The translations under genes were made by a program, and so were the position numbers. Under the pieces are notes generated by a model. It had not been told where the DNA came from. It made no database searches and was given only the letters and a program-made list of their open reading frames with translations. Shown one piece after another: positions 8,738 to 16,426 of a stretch of DNA of 64,000 nt (positions are counted from its first letter, which is position 1; the number at the start of each line of letters is the position of its first letter). The DNA lies in assembly GCA_019244185.1 (NCBI GenBank), contig JAFATB010000019.1:248001-312000 (forward strand). The letters run 5' to 3'. Source of the stretch: Acidobacteriota bacterium. GTDB taxonomy: Bacteria; Acidobacteriota; Thermoanaerobaculia; Gp7-AA8.

Positions 8738-10669
8738 TTGCTACCCGACCTTTTCCGCAAGCTCAAGCCGTTGTACGGAACAGCGATCGATCTCTTGTGG
8801 ATCGAGTATCAAACCGCCGATGTTGAACGAAAGCGCGAGATCGAGGAGTACCTCACACTCCTCGGCGTCAAGAAGCTCGGCCTCGCGGTTGGTGATGAGA
8901 AGCTTGTCCTCGACGCACCGCCGGCAGCGCTCATCGGTGAAGGCGACTTCACGATCGGGATGGTGAGCTACCCGAGCATCCCACCGTATCCGTTCCGTGT
9001 TAAGCGCAACGAGCTGCTCAGGCACATCTTCATCCTCGGGCCAACAGGAACAGGCAAGAGCACGCTGCTCCTCAACATTCTCGTGCAGATTCAAGCTGCA
9101 CGGATTCCGTTCATGGTCTTCGACTTCAAGCGCAACTATCGCTGCCTCTTGCGTGCTTCAGGCAACGAATCGCTGATTGTGTTCACTGTTGGACGCAATA
9201 CCGCATCGCTGTCGATCAACGCGCTCACACCGCCGCCCGGCGTGGAGTTCGAAGAATGGGCCGAAGCACTCAGCGACATCATCAGCACCAGCTACCTCCT
9301 CCTGCAGGGAGCACGCAACGTGATGAAGGAAGCGTTACTCCAAGCGCATGCGCAACACGGCAACACAGCGACACTGTTGCACGCGCACGCGTTGCTCGCG
9401 CACGAGTTAGACGCAACGAAGAGCGGCAGCCGACGCTACGGGTGGCTGGAGTCGTCCACGCGCAGCTTGGAGGAGCTGACGAAGGGCAGCTTCGGTCGCG
9501 CGTTAAACGCAACGAACGGCACGCCAGTCGCTGACATGCTCACACGTTCTGTCGTGTTCGAGCTACAGGGATTCGGTGATGACCAGAAGCGATTCTTCTG
9601 CCTCCTCTGGCTGGAAATTATCCTGCTCCTGCGCAAGAGCAGCAGCGCGCCCCGCGAGCAACTCCAGCACGCGCTCATCTTCGATGAAGGCCACAACGTG
9701 TTCCCGCGCGAGCGACCTGGCGAAGTGAGCGTCCCGGCGCGGCTCGCGCGTGAGGTGCGCGAGTTCGGCGAAGCAATCATCGCGGCAACGCAGCAGGCCG
9801 ACGTGAGCGAGAGCCTGATCGCGAACAGCGGATTCAAACTCATCCTGCGCTGCGACTACCCGAAGGATGTGACGTTCGCGAGTCAGCTCCTCCAGATCGA
9901 TGCGCGCTGGCTGCCGAAGCTCCCCATCGGCACGGGCATCGCGAGACTTCCCGTCCGGTTCTATTCGCCCATCCTCTTCACCTTTGGCGTGCAACCAATC
10001 AAGAACCTCGCAATTTCTGACGAGGAAGTGCACGCGCAGTGGTTGCGCACACACCTACCCATACCAAACTCCGACGTTACGTCAGCCATCGGGCAGTTGG
10101 GCGACCGCGAGGAGGCGCTCCTGCGCGACGTGGCGCTAACGCCGATCAGTCCGATCACGCATCGCTACCAACGCCTCGGCTGGCACATGGAGGTCGGCAA
10201 CCGCACGAAAGACGCGATCATCAAGCGCGGTCTCGCGCGCTTCGATGCAATCAGCACACCCCGCGGTCAGGTGAAGATCCTTACGCTCACGCCCGACGGC
10301 ACTGCGCTGCTTGCGTCACGCGGCATGACGCTGAAGCAGACACGCGGCGGCGGTGCCGAGCATGAGTTCTGGAAGCATGAACTGCGTACCATCCTCGAAC
10401 GCGCCGACTGGCTGGTCGCAGAGGAGTTTGCGCTCGGCGGTGGCAAGAGTGCTGACCTGCGCGCTGATCGCGGTGATCGTGCGCTCTTCGTCGAAGTCGA
10501 AACGGGACGGTCGGACATCGCTGCGAACGTCGCGAAGTACCCAAGCGACGTTGACCTCGTGATGTTCTTCACGAGCGCCGAGGTCGCGCAGCGCTACCGC
10601 GACCTCGTGCTGCTCGATCGGCCTGGTACGCGCTGCCTGACGCCGGCCGACCTGCACCAACTCACGTAG
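8738..10669 (+). CDS. HerA/VirB4-type DNA-translocating ATPase fused to winged helix and PD-(D/E)XK-like nuclease domain
   Basis: 643 residues from a TTG start one base after the preceding stop. Residues about 60-430 form a HerA/FtsK-superfamily ATPase: Walker A GPTGTGKST at 101-109, FMVFDFKRNYR shortly after, Walker B LIFDEGHN with D316/E317, and the sensor segment IIAATQQADVSESLIANSGF. Residues about 440-530 look like a winged helix (GDREEALLRDVAL ... LTLTPDGTALLASRG). Residues about 540-630 have a nuclease-like pattern: HEFWKHELRTILERA helix, D573, then E586-x-E588 in LFVEVETG, matching D-(X)n-E-X-E/K enzymes with Glu in place of Lys. Known relatives pump or process DNA with NurA-type nucleases; here both functions appear in one chain. 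Role may be defence, conjugation or element maintenance (inference). Confidence 0.82.
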   Translation: MLPDLFRKLKPLYGTAIDLLWIEYQTADVERKREIEEYLTLLGVKKLGLAVGDEKLVLDAPPAALIGEGDFTIGMVSYPSIPPYPFRVKRNELLRHIFILGPTGTGKSTLLLNILVQIQAARIPFMVFDFKRNYRCLLRASGNESLIVFTVGRNTASLSINALTPPPGVEFEEWAEALSDIISTSYLLLQGARNVMKEALLQAHAQHGNTATLLHAHALLAHELDATKSGSRRYGWLESSTRSLEELTKGSFGRALNATNGTPVADMLTRSVVFELQGFGDDQKRFFCLLWLEIILLLRKSSSAPREQLQHALIFDEGHNVFPRERPGEVSVPARLAREVREFGEAIIAATQQADVSESLIANSGFKLILRCDYPKDVTFASQLLQIDARWLPKLPIGTGIARLPVRFYSPILFTFGVQPIKNLAISDEEVHAQWLRTHLPIPNSDVTSAIGQLGDREEALLRDVALTPISPITHRYQRLGWHMEVGNRTKDAIIKRGLARFDAISTPRGQVKILTLTPDGTALLASRGMTLKQTRGGGAEHEFWKHELRTILERADWLVAEEFALGGGKSADLRADRGDRALFVEVETGRSDIAANVAKYPSDVDLVMFFTSAEVAQRYRDLVLLDRPGTRCLTPADLHQLT

Positions 10670-10781
10670 GTGTTTCTTCGCCGACACGCCGCGAGGAGCT
10701 CGATTCTCGCGAGCAGGAGGTGTTTCACATCTCCGATAACGTCCGATGCAAGAAAGAGTGTGAAACCGCTCGCCGCTTGTG

Positions 10782-10827
10782 AAAACCATTACGAGAAGCC
10801 GCTGCATGCAAGGTACGAACAAGCGTG
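10782..10827 (+). repeat. 46-nt upstream repeat, copy 1 (candidate operator/promoter)
   Basis: Aligns without gaps to 11254-11299: the first 20 nt and the block of 15 nt near the end are identical, with 7 variable nt between. It contains two similar half-sites, TACGAGAAG at 10790 and TACGAACAAG at 10814, 24 bp apart. It lies directly at the start of the first S24-fold gene. Likely a shared binding site for an island regulator; a promoter is possible. Confidence 0.6.
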
Positions 10828-11241
10828 CCACGACGAAGCACAGGCGCACGCTCCACCCGACGCACGGCGTCTGGATCAACGATCGTTCAAGCGATCCGCA
10901 TTCTTTCCCAAGGCAAGCCGCTGATCGAGGCCGACGAGTGTGCCATCGTTCCCGCTGACAAGATCGGCCCTGGAGAACTCGTGTTTCGTGTCGCCGGCGA
11001 CATGCCAGACGTCGGACTGGCTGATCGCGACCACCTCATCGTGGAGCCGCGCACCAATGGTGACGCCGCAACCGGCGAGTTCGTCATCGCCACGCTAGGC
11101 AATGACGCGTTCGTCGGCCGGTACTGGAGGAAGCACGGTACACGCTCACTGCTCGACGGCGCGTTCCACGTCATCGCCCAAGGCTCGGCCCTACGGGTGC
11201 TCGGCGCGGTGACGCTCGTGCTCCGCGACGAAACCCACTGA
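10825..11241 (+). CDS. S24/LexA-fold protein lacking both catalytic residues
   Basis: 138 residues from a GTG inside the upstream repeat; the true start may be a little later because no good ribosome site is visible. Residues about 35-135 follow the S24 peptidase (LexA/UmuD) pattern: LVFRVAGDMPDVGLADRDHL where LexA has SGMSMKDIG, and GEFVIATLGNDAFVGRYWRK where LexA has VTVKRL. The nucleophilic Ser position is missing and the Lys is replaced by Gly, so self-cleavage is not expected. There is no HTH domain. It is a stand-alone S24 fold, possibly a dimerisation or inhibitor partner of the longer S24 protein that follows. Confidence 0.68.
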   Translation: MPRRSTGARSTRRTASGSTIVQAIRILSQGKPLIEADECAIVPADKIGPGELVFRVAGDMPDVGLADRDHLIVEPRTNGDAATGEFVIATLGNDAFVGRYWRKHGTRSLLDGAFHVIAQGSALRVLGAVTLVLRDETH

Positions 11242-11253
11242 AAACACGCGCCA

Positions 11254-11299
11254 AAAACCATTACGAGAAGCCGGCTCGATCAAGGTACGAACAAGTGTC
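11254..11299 (+). repeat. 46-nt upstream repeat, copy 2 (candidate operator/promoter)
   Basis: Second copy of the element at 10782-10827, same length, both TACGA-type half-sites conserved at the same 24-bp spacing. It ends about 100 nt before the ATG of the two-domain S24 protein. Presence in front of both S24-fold genes and nowhere else I could find suggests co-regulation. Confidence 0.6.
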
Positions 11300-11398
11300 T
11301 TGAGAGAACCGGTCGACACGCCGTCCTCCTCAGCGCGATTCGCGAAGCATCGACCTTCCTTCTCCCGAGCGCAAACACCCTGCGGAAAGGAATTAGCG

Positions 11399-12403
11399 AT
11401 GGATGATTGCGAATACCTCGGCACGCTCGAACGCGATCCTGATGGGACGGTGCGCATCCGCCGACCGCACATCCCACAAGCACCAGCACGCACGAAACGA
11501 CCAATCCAAGTCCCCTTCAGTGTGGAGCGGCAGATCGCACGCGGCAACGTGTACGCGACCACCGTCATCGGGGACAGCATGCAACCCACCATCCTCGACA
11601 ACGACGTCGTCATCGTCTCCACGAGCCGATCGCCGCGGCAACGGGACATCGTCGTCATCAGGGCCAACGGGCCGCACCCGGTGTACGGCCCCATCGACGG
11701 GTACGTGTGGCGGTACCACGCGCGTGCCGGTGAGACGTACTTAGGCAAGGACAACCCGCGCTACCGCGATCGTCAACCCGTGATGCGCGAGGAGATCGTC
11801 GGTGTCGTCACGCGCATCCTTCCCCGTGCCTACCGCGACGAGCAGGAAAACTACCTGCGCATTCAGCAACACCGCGCGCTCTCACGAGCATGCAACATAA
11901 CCGACCCACGGGACCTCGGGTTCTACCGGGAACGCGATCTACGCGAGCTCCGCGCGATCTTTCAGATCCCCGCAGATGAACTTGTCGACGGGCGGCTTCC
12001 GTGGGGTCTCTTCCGCGCAACCGCGATCACCGATCATCCGCACGTCGGCATCACGACGCAGGAGGTACTGACCGTCGAGCCCACGATCGAGAGCTGTACC
12101 GGACAACTCGTCGTTAAACGCAACGAGGACGGAGAGACGATCCTCGGCGTGCTGCAGCGCGACGGCCTGCGCTCACGGCATCCTGGCGAGTTCTTCATCG
12201 AAACCGAAGAGCGGCGCATCAACGTGTCACGCAACGACGGCCACTATCCCCTCTACCGAGCCATCGCCGTCATCAAGCGCATCCAACGGCGCGGCGTCGT
12301 CATTCGCCTGCCGCAATGGACGGTCAGCGTAACGGCACAGTCGGCGACTCGCCCCCAGGCAGAGGAACGAGCACGCGTGCGCGGCACCGGAGGAAGACGA
12401 TGA
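11399..12403 (+). CDS. Protein with two tandem S24/LexA-like folds
   Basis: 334 residues. The ATG at 11399 is preferred because GGAAAGGA lies just upstream; an in-frame TTG at 11300 lacks this. Domain 1 (about 50-145) keeps the S24 nucleophile motif VIGDSMQPTILDNDVV with Ser60, and the fold continues through DIVVIRANG and GYVWRYHARAGETYLG, but Lys is replaced by Trp104 at the usual dyad site. Domain 2 (about 203-300) repeats the pattern (LFRATAITDHPHVGITTQEV; GQLVVKRNEDGETILGVLQ) without the Ser. No HTH is seen in the N-terminal 45 residues. The stop overlaps the next start (ATGA). Probable regulator of the element, perhaps acting with the HTH protein downstream (inference). Confidence 0.72.
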   Translation: MDDCEYLGTLERDPDGTVRIRRPHIPQAPARTKRPIQVPFSVERQIARGNVYATTVIGDSMQPTILDNDVVIVSTSRSPRQRDIVVIRANGPHPVYGPIDGYVWRYHARAGETYLGKDNPRYRDRQPVMREEIVGVVTRILPRAYRDEQENYLRIQQHRALSRACNITDPRDLGFYRERDLRELRAIFQIPADELVDGRLPWGLFRATAITDHPHVGITTQEVLTVEPTIESCTGQLVVKRNEDGETILGVLQRDGLRSRHPGEFFIETEERRINVSRNDGHYPLYRAIAVIKRIQRRGVVIRLPQWTVSVTAQSATRPQAEERARVRGTGGRR

Positions 12404-12867
12404 GCCACGAGTGCACGCGCCGCAGCCTGCTCCAACTCCTCGGCATCACGATCGGCGCCGCCGCCATCCCCGCACGCGCACGAACCCTAGACGTGGAACC
12501 AAGCCGCGATGAACCGATTGAGGCCGAGCAACCGTTGTCAAGTCCCACACGGTTGGAGCGATTCATCCGGTCACATGGCATCAAGCCCGCGCACCTTGCA
12601 CGCGAGTCGGGCTACTCACGACAACACCTCCTCCGCCTGCGCTTTGGTCGCATGCGCCCATCGCTGACCTGCATTGCTGCACTCGTCGTCGCGCTGCGAC
12701 GGCTCACGCAACGACACATCACCGCTAAAGACCTCTTCGAGCCCGGCGATATTCACCTGGCGTGGCGCGAGGTAAGCGGACAGCACGAGGAGCACGACCA
12801 CGAACAACTGCGGGCCGCATTTGGTCGACGAACGTTGCTCGCATTCCTCAACGGAGCACGATCATGA
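12400..12867 (+). CDS. XRE-type HTH protein with N-terminal Tat-like hydrophobic segment
   Basis: 155 residues, start taken at the ATG that overlaps the preceding stop. The N-terminus CTRRSLLQLLGITIGAAAIP has the twin-Arg plus hydrophobic layout of a Tat signal. Residues about 50-110 form a Cro/C1-type HTH (RLERFIRSHGIKPAHLARES, SRQHLLRLRFGRMRPSL). A DNA-binding domain behind an export-type leader is unexpected; either the segment is a false signal or a membrane anchor. It is coupled to both neighbours by ATGA overlaps, so it probably works with the S24 and ribbon-helix-helix proteins in control of the element. Confidence 0.7.
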   Translation: MSHECTRRSLLQLLGITIGAAAIPARARTLDVEPSRDEPIEAEQPLSSPTRLERFIRSHGIKPAHLARESGYSRQHLLRLRFGRMRPSLTCIAALVVALRRLTQRHITAKDLFEPGDIHLAWREVSGQHEEHDHEQLRAAFGRRTLLAFLNGARS

Positions 12868-12932
12868 GCCGCAAGCATTACGTGTCATTCAAGCGCGGAT
12901 GCGACCTCGGGAGACGACATGAGTCCCGTTGA
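12864..12932 (+). CDS. Very short ORF (22 codons) bridging two regulator genes
   Basis: ATG overlaps the preceding stop (ATGA) and the frame ends 14 nt inside the next gene. The peptide (MSRKHYVSFKRGCDLGRRHE...) is basic. It may only serve translational coupling across the gap, or be chance. No homologue comes to mind. Confidence 0.25.
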   Translation: MSRKHYVSFKRGCDLGRRHESR

Positions 12933-13383
12933 CGCACAGCACATTCGCGAGCTCTTCCTCCACAGGCAACCCTCCTACCGGTTGAGCGAAGCGGCTCGGC
13001 TCCTTAGCATGACGCGCGGTCGGCTAGAGCGCGAAGCACGCGCCGACCAGGAGGACGCGTATCGTGTGAACGGCCGCTGGCGCTTCACGTGGCGACAACT
13101 AGCGTATCTCGCGTTTCGCCGCTGGTCACTGAGCGACATCCACGAGGCGCTCGGCATTGATGCTACTGCAGTGCTGCCGCCACTCCTCGCGCTGCGCACG
13201 ATCTCCATTCGGCTGCCGGAGTACCTCGTGCAGGCCATCGAGCACTTCGCCGTTACCGACGACACCACCGTGGACAACTGGCTGCACCATGAGCTGGTCG
13301 ACTTTGCCGGCACGGTGGTCGATCGGATGGAGAATGTCATCCCTGGTTACCGGCGCGCATACCTCTTTCCGGGTCAGGAGTAA
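12919..13383 (+). CDS. Small DNA-binding protein: HTH plus ribbon-helix-helix-like C-terminus
   Basis: 154 residues. The first 75 residues look like a MerR/excisionase-type HTH (RLSEAARLLSMTRGRLEREA ... VNGRWRFTWRQLAYLAFRRW), in which a DNA-binding winged helix reads one site. Residues 95-135 look like a ribbon-helix-helix (TISIRLPEYLVQAIEHFAV). It is the last gene of the rightward island operon and is convergent with the membrane protein beginning at 15061, with only 16 bases between. An excisionase or copy-control role would suit an integrated element, but this is inference. Confidence 0.6.
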   Translation: MSPVDAQHIRELFLHRQPSYRLSEAARLLSMTRGRLEREARADQEDAYRVNGRWRFTWRQLAYLAFRRWSLSDIHEALGIDATAVLPPLLALRTISIRLPEYLVQAIEHFAVTDDTTVDNWLHHELVDFAGTVVDRMENVIPGYRRAYLFPGQE

Positions 13384-13399
13384 GTTGCGCGATTACGGA

Positions 13400-15061
13400 C
13401 TACGCGGCGGGCTGCTGATTGAACACAATCGCTTCGAAATCACGCAGCGGATCTTCGGCCCGGCCTCCTCGTATCGAATGCATCATGTGCGGAATCTTGT
13501 CGAAGGTGCCGTAGGCAGTTCGGAGTGCGGCCCGATACGCGGCATCTTGCTCCGCATCAAACGGATCGCCTCTGCGTAGCGCTTTCGCCAGCACCTCGGC
13601 GAAGACCGTCTGGTTCAATCGGCGCAGCCTGAAGTACGTGTCGAAGACGAGATGCGACATGCGTGACTTGTAGCTCTCGCTCAACTTGGACGAGGTCAGG
13701 ACATCTAGCAGAATGCGGGCGAGGCAGATGATGGCGCTCTTCGGAATGTTGTGGTTCTCGTACTCATCGTTGTTCTGGATGTTGAAGAGCTCCGCGTCGT
13801 CGGTGAGGCGCTCGACCGCCAGAATCCAATCTCGGCAACGGGACACCATCTCGTAGATGAAGTAGGTGTAACGTGTTTCGTAGAAGCTGTCTGACGGAGT
13901 GTGGCGATCACGCGGATCGTGGTTCTCGATCATGCGAGTCGTGAGCACCTCGTAGTAGAGGAGCCACATGTGATGGCGGATGCGTCCGAACAACGTCGCA
14001 GTCACCATCAGATCGAAAAACACTATCGCGGCGTAGAGCGGCGAGTCCCAACAGCCGTCCTCGCGAAAGTGATCGTCTGCGGTCAGGTTGTTCGGATCGG
14101 AGTCATGCTCCCGGCGCAGCGCCAAGAGTTCTTCGTTTGCGGCATCACCGACCGGCTTGTAGATGCTGAGTCGTTCCGAAACGTGCGGATCATTGAAGAA
14201 GTAACTGAGAAGCGGCTCCCCAGAGGAGAACTGCGCGGCACGTCCATGCCCGGCACCGGGGTTGTCACGAAGCTCGCGATGAAGAACGCTGCCGGAATCA
14301 GCTAACAGCGCCCGCATGTAGTGTTTCAGGAACTCGAACATGTCGCGGTTCGGAGTGGCGAGCAGTTTGAAGGCGAGGTACGGCCGTCCTTTCGCCACTG
14401 CCTCGACGAACTCCCGTGAGCGCTGAATTCGACTGAGGAGTTGTTCTGCGCCCTCCCGCCCCGTTGCGGTTTGCGGCAGATAGCGAACCAAGGGCGACGC
14501 GAGCTTTCTTGCGACCGCTCGTATGCGATGTGGTCGGCGGGCGGCCGCTACCGTGTCCGCGTTCAGTCGAAGAGGTGCAAGTTCTTCGAGGTACTCGGCA
14601 GGAGATGGAGCGATCCAGCGCCGCACTCGTTTCCGCCACGAGTCTGTCCCGGCGAGTCGGCTGAGCCGTTCAAGATGACGGTCGACGACGTGCGCTGCTT
14701 CCGCATAGTTTTGGTTCCAAAGCAACTCCTCCATGAGAGCGTAAAGGCGGGGAACTGCGCGGCGCGACAGCCGTGAGAAGCGAAGGTGCATGCCGACTAC
14801 GGAGACCGTCAGCAGCAGAAGGACGAACGAAGCCCGTTCAGGCGTGAGATTCCACCGGCTCAATCCGAGGCGGGGTGTCAAGCCGAACGCGGCGAAGAAC
14901 GAGTAGAACTGGAGGTAACCGATTCCGATGCCGCCCAAGATCAAGAGCAGCCAATCTGTCGGACGGAAGCGGACACCGAGGTCGAGCTGCCGCGCACGAG
15001 GCATCAGTTGGTACGCAGCGACTGCGAGACCGATGACAGCGACCAAGGTGTCGAGAGTCAT
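13400..15061 (-). CDS. Unknown membrane-anchored protein, 553 residues
   Basis: Three hydrophobic segments lie near the N-terminus (about residues 5-20, 33-58 and 78-100: LVAVIGLAVAAYQLM; WLLLILGGIGIGYLQFYSFF; ASFVLLLLTVSVVGMHL). The remaining 450 residues are predicted soluble and helical, with many Arg, Leu and aromatic residues and no recognised catalytic motif. I do not recognise the family. The organisation (short membrane anchor, large cytoplasmic helical part, accessory island) is common among cell-suicide effectors and among membrane sensors, but nothing here proves either. It is separated from the four-gene operon upstream by 320 bases, so it probably has its own promoter. Lower GC than the chromosome. 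Confidence 0.65.
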   Translation of the reverse strand: MTLDTLVAVIGLAVAAYQLMPRARQLDLGVRFRPTDWLLLILGGIGIGYLQFYSFFAAFGLTPRLGLSRWNLTPERASFVLLLLTVSVVGMHLRFSRLSRRAVPRLYALMEELLWNQNYAEAAHVVDRHLERLSRLAGTDSWRKRVRRWIAPSPAEYLEELAPLRLNADTVAAARRPHRIRAVARKLASPLVRYLPQTATGREGAEQLLSRIQRSREFVEAVAKGRPYLAFKLLATPNRDMFEFLKHYMRALLADSGSVLHRELRDNPGAGHGRAAQFSSGEPLLSYFFNDPHVSERLSIYKPVGDAANEELLALRREHDSDPNNLTADDHFREDGCWDSPLYAAIVFFDLMVTATLFGRIRHHMWLLYYEVLTTRMIENHDPRDRHTPSDSFYETRYTYFIYEMVSRCRDWILAVERLTDDAELFNIQNNDEYENHNIPKSAIICLARILLDVLTSSKLSESYKSRMSHLVFDTYFRLRRLNQTVFAEVLAKALRRGDPFDAEQDAAYRAALRTAYGTFDKIPHMMHSIRGGRAEDPLRDFEAIVFNQQPAA

Positions 15062-15382
15062 AAACCTTGGAATGTTCTAACAGTTGTGGCTGCTCGGACG
15101 TTCCCGCCGGGCTGCGTTAGGCCGCCGAGAGCTCGAAAGTCCCGACCCGGTGCGGTACTAGCCTGATTGGATAGCCGGCGCAAGTGGGGGCGCCACGAGG
15201 CTCGTCGTGCTCGTGGCAAGCTGATACGCTTCGCCAGCGTAGGAGCCGTGTGGTCCATCCTGGAGGAGTACGCGTACAGGCGTCCTGCAGCGCGATACGG
15301 GAGGAGCGACCCGTTCCTGAGTCGGATGGTGTATGCAGCAAGGCCGGAATTCGGATAATGCCATCGGGAATCAAAGCGATGC
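15062..15382. other. Intergenic stretch without a supported gene
   Basis: About 320 bases between the end of the Gfo/Idh/MocA gene and the start of the membrane protein gene. Short ORFs exist in several frames but none has convincing codon use, a ribosome site or a recognisable product. It should contain the terminator of the upstream operon and the promoter of the membrane protein; I could not pick out either with confidence. Confidence 0.5.
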
Positions 15383-16426
15383 CTATTCCGACGGCCCGCG
15401 CTTTTCACGCCCTGCTTTCGCTACCCCATCCTCGCAGTCCGCGGCAATCCGCTCCAATACTTCCAGCACTGGAAGGCTATTCTTAAGGGGCGACTCCGAC
15501 GGTGTGCCGTGTCGCACGCTGTGACAGAAACTATGAAAGGCGTTCGCATAGCCAGCAGCATCCATACCACCTCGAGCCACGGGCAGCGAATACTCCACAT
15601 GGGCCTTGCCGCCGATGGATTCATCACGAATGTTCGCAATGCCCTCGCCGACGAACCGGGCGTCCCGATGATCTTTGACAACACCCAGGATGCCGGCACC
15701 AGTTACAAATTCTGTGCTCGTCTCGAATTTGTTCCAGTAATTACCAAGATCAAGGTCCGCACGAGCGCCGCGACTGAAGTCCAGTCCGACCTGCAAGGCG
15801 AACCGCCCATTCGCAAACAGCGTAATTCCGCTGGTAACACAGCGTGGTGGGCCAAATAGATCCAATGCCATCTCCACAGGATGGACACCGACAGAATAAA
15901 GATAGCTTCTCACTAACGACATGTTCCACATGCTGCTGCGTGGCTTAGCTGTCAAGAATCGAAGCTTCGCATACTGGATCGGACCATATCTCTCCACAAT
16001 CGCCCGCGTCTGCCGATACACCGTGCCGAAGCGGAAGTTATAATCCACAAATATTGTGCACCGCGCTTCTGTCGCGGCCTCTATCGCGGCAAGTTCGCGC
16101 AATTGGCTCGGGTGCTCCGCTGGCGGCTTTTCTATGAATGCATGAAGTCCGCGAAGAAGCGCGTATCGAGCCACGGCAACGTGGAGATGCGGCGGACCTG
16201 CTACCACGATTGCATCAGCCGCGATCGAATCTAAACACGTTTCCCATGATCCAGCATAAGCACGCACGTTGTAACGTTGTTCGAGTCGTTGCGCCTTCTC
16301 TTCGGTTCTGCAACACATCGCCACCATCTGTACCCCGTCAGCCACTTGGAGCATCGGCAACAAGTTCTCTTGCATATGCTCGCCGAGTCCAAGGATGGCT
16401 ACACGAATTGGCGACACGTGGCTCAC
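15383..16426 (-). CDS. Gfo/Idh/MocA-family NAD(P)-dependent oxidoreductase
   Basis: 347 residues. The start is the GTG at 16426, which overlaps the preceding stop (GTGA); a longer frame from 16474 would run 50 bases into that gene. Rossmann motif VAILGLGEHMQENLLPML at the N-terminus, family signature AFIEKPPAEH near residue 105, and the C-terminal alpha/beta domain follow. Members oxidise or reduce hydroxyl or keto groups of sugars, inositols or related metabolites. Last gene of the four-gene leftward operon (MOSC, AurF-like, TIR-PAS-LuxR-PNP, this gene). Substrate unknown; the setting suggests tailoring of a specialised metabolite. Confidence 0.85.
   Translation of the reverse strand: MSHVSPIRVAILGLGEHMQENLLPMLQVADGVQMVAMCCRTEEKAQRLEQRYNVRAYAGSWETCLDSIAADAIVVAGPPHLHVAVARYALLRGLHAFIEKPPAEHPSQLRELAAIEAATEARCTIFVDYNFRFGTVYRQTRAIVERYGPIQYAKLRFLTAKPRSSMWNMSLVRSYLYSVGVHPVEMALDLFGPPRCVTSGITLFANGRFALQVGLDFSRGARADLDLGNYWNKFETSTEFVTGAGILGVVKDHRDARFVGEGIANIRDESIGGKAHVEYSLPVARGGMDAAGYANAFHSFCHSVRHGTPSESPLKNSLPVLEVLERIAADCEDGVAKAGREKRGPSE

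Noticed and set aside
12625-12637. 13-nt match to the tRNA-Ser 3' end, considered as attachment site
   Set aside because: It lies within the HTH gene, is short and GC-rich, and does not extend to the T arm.
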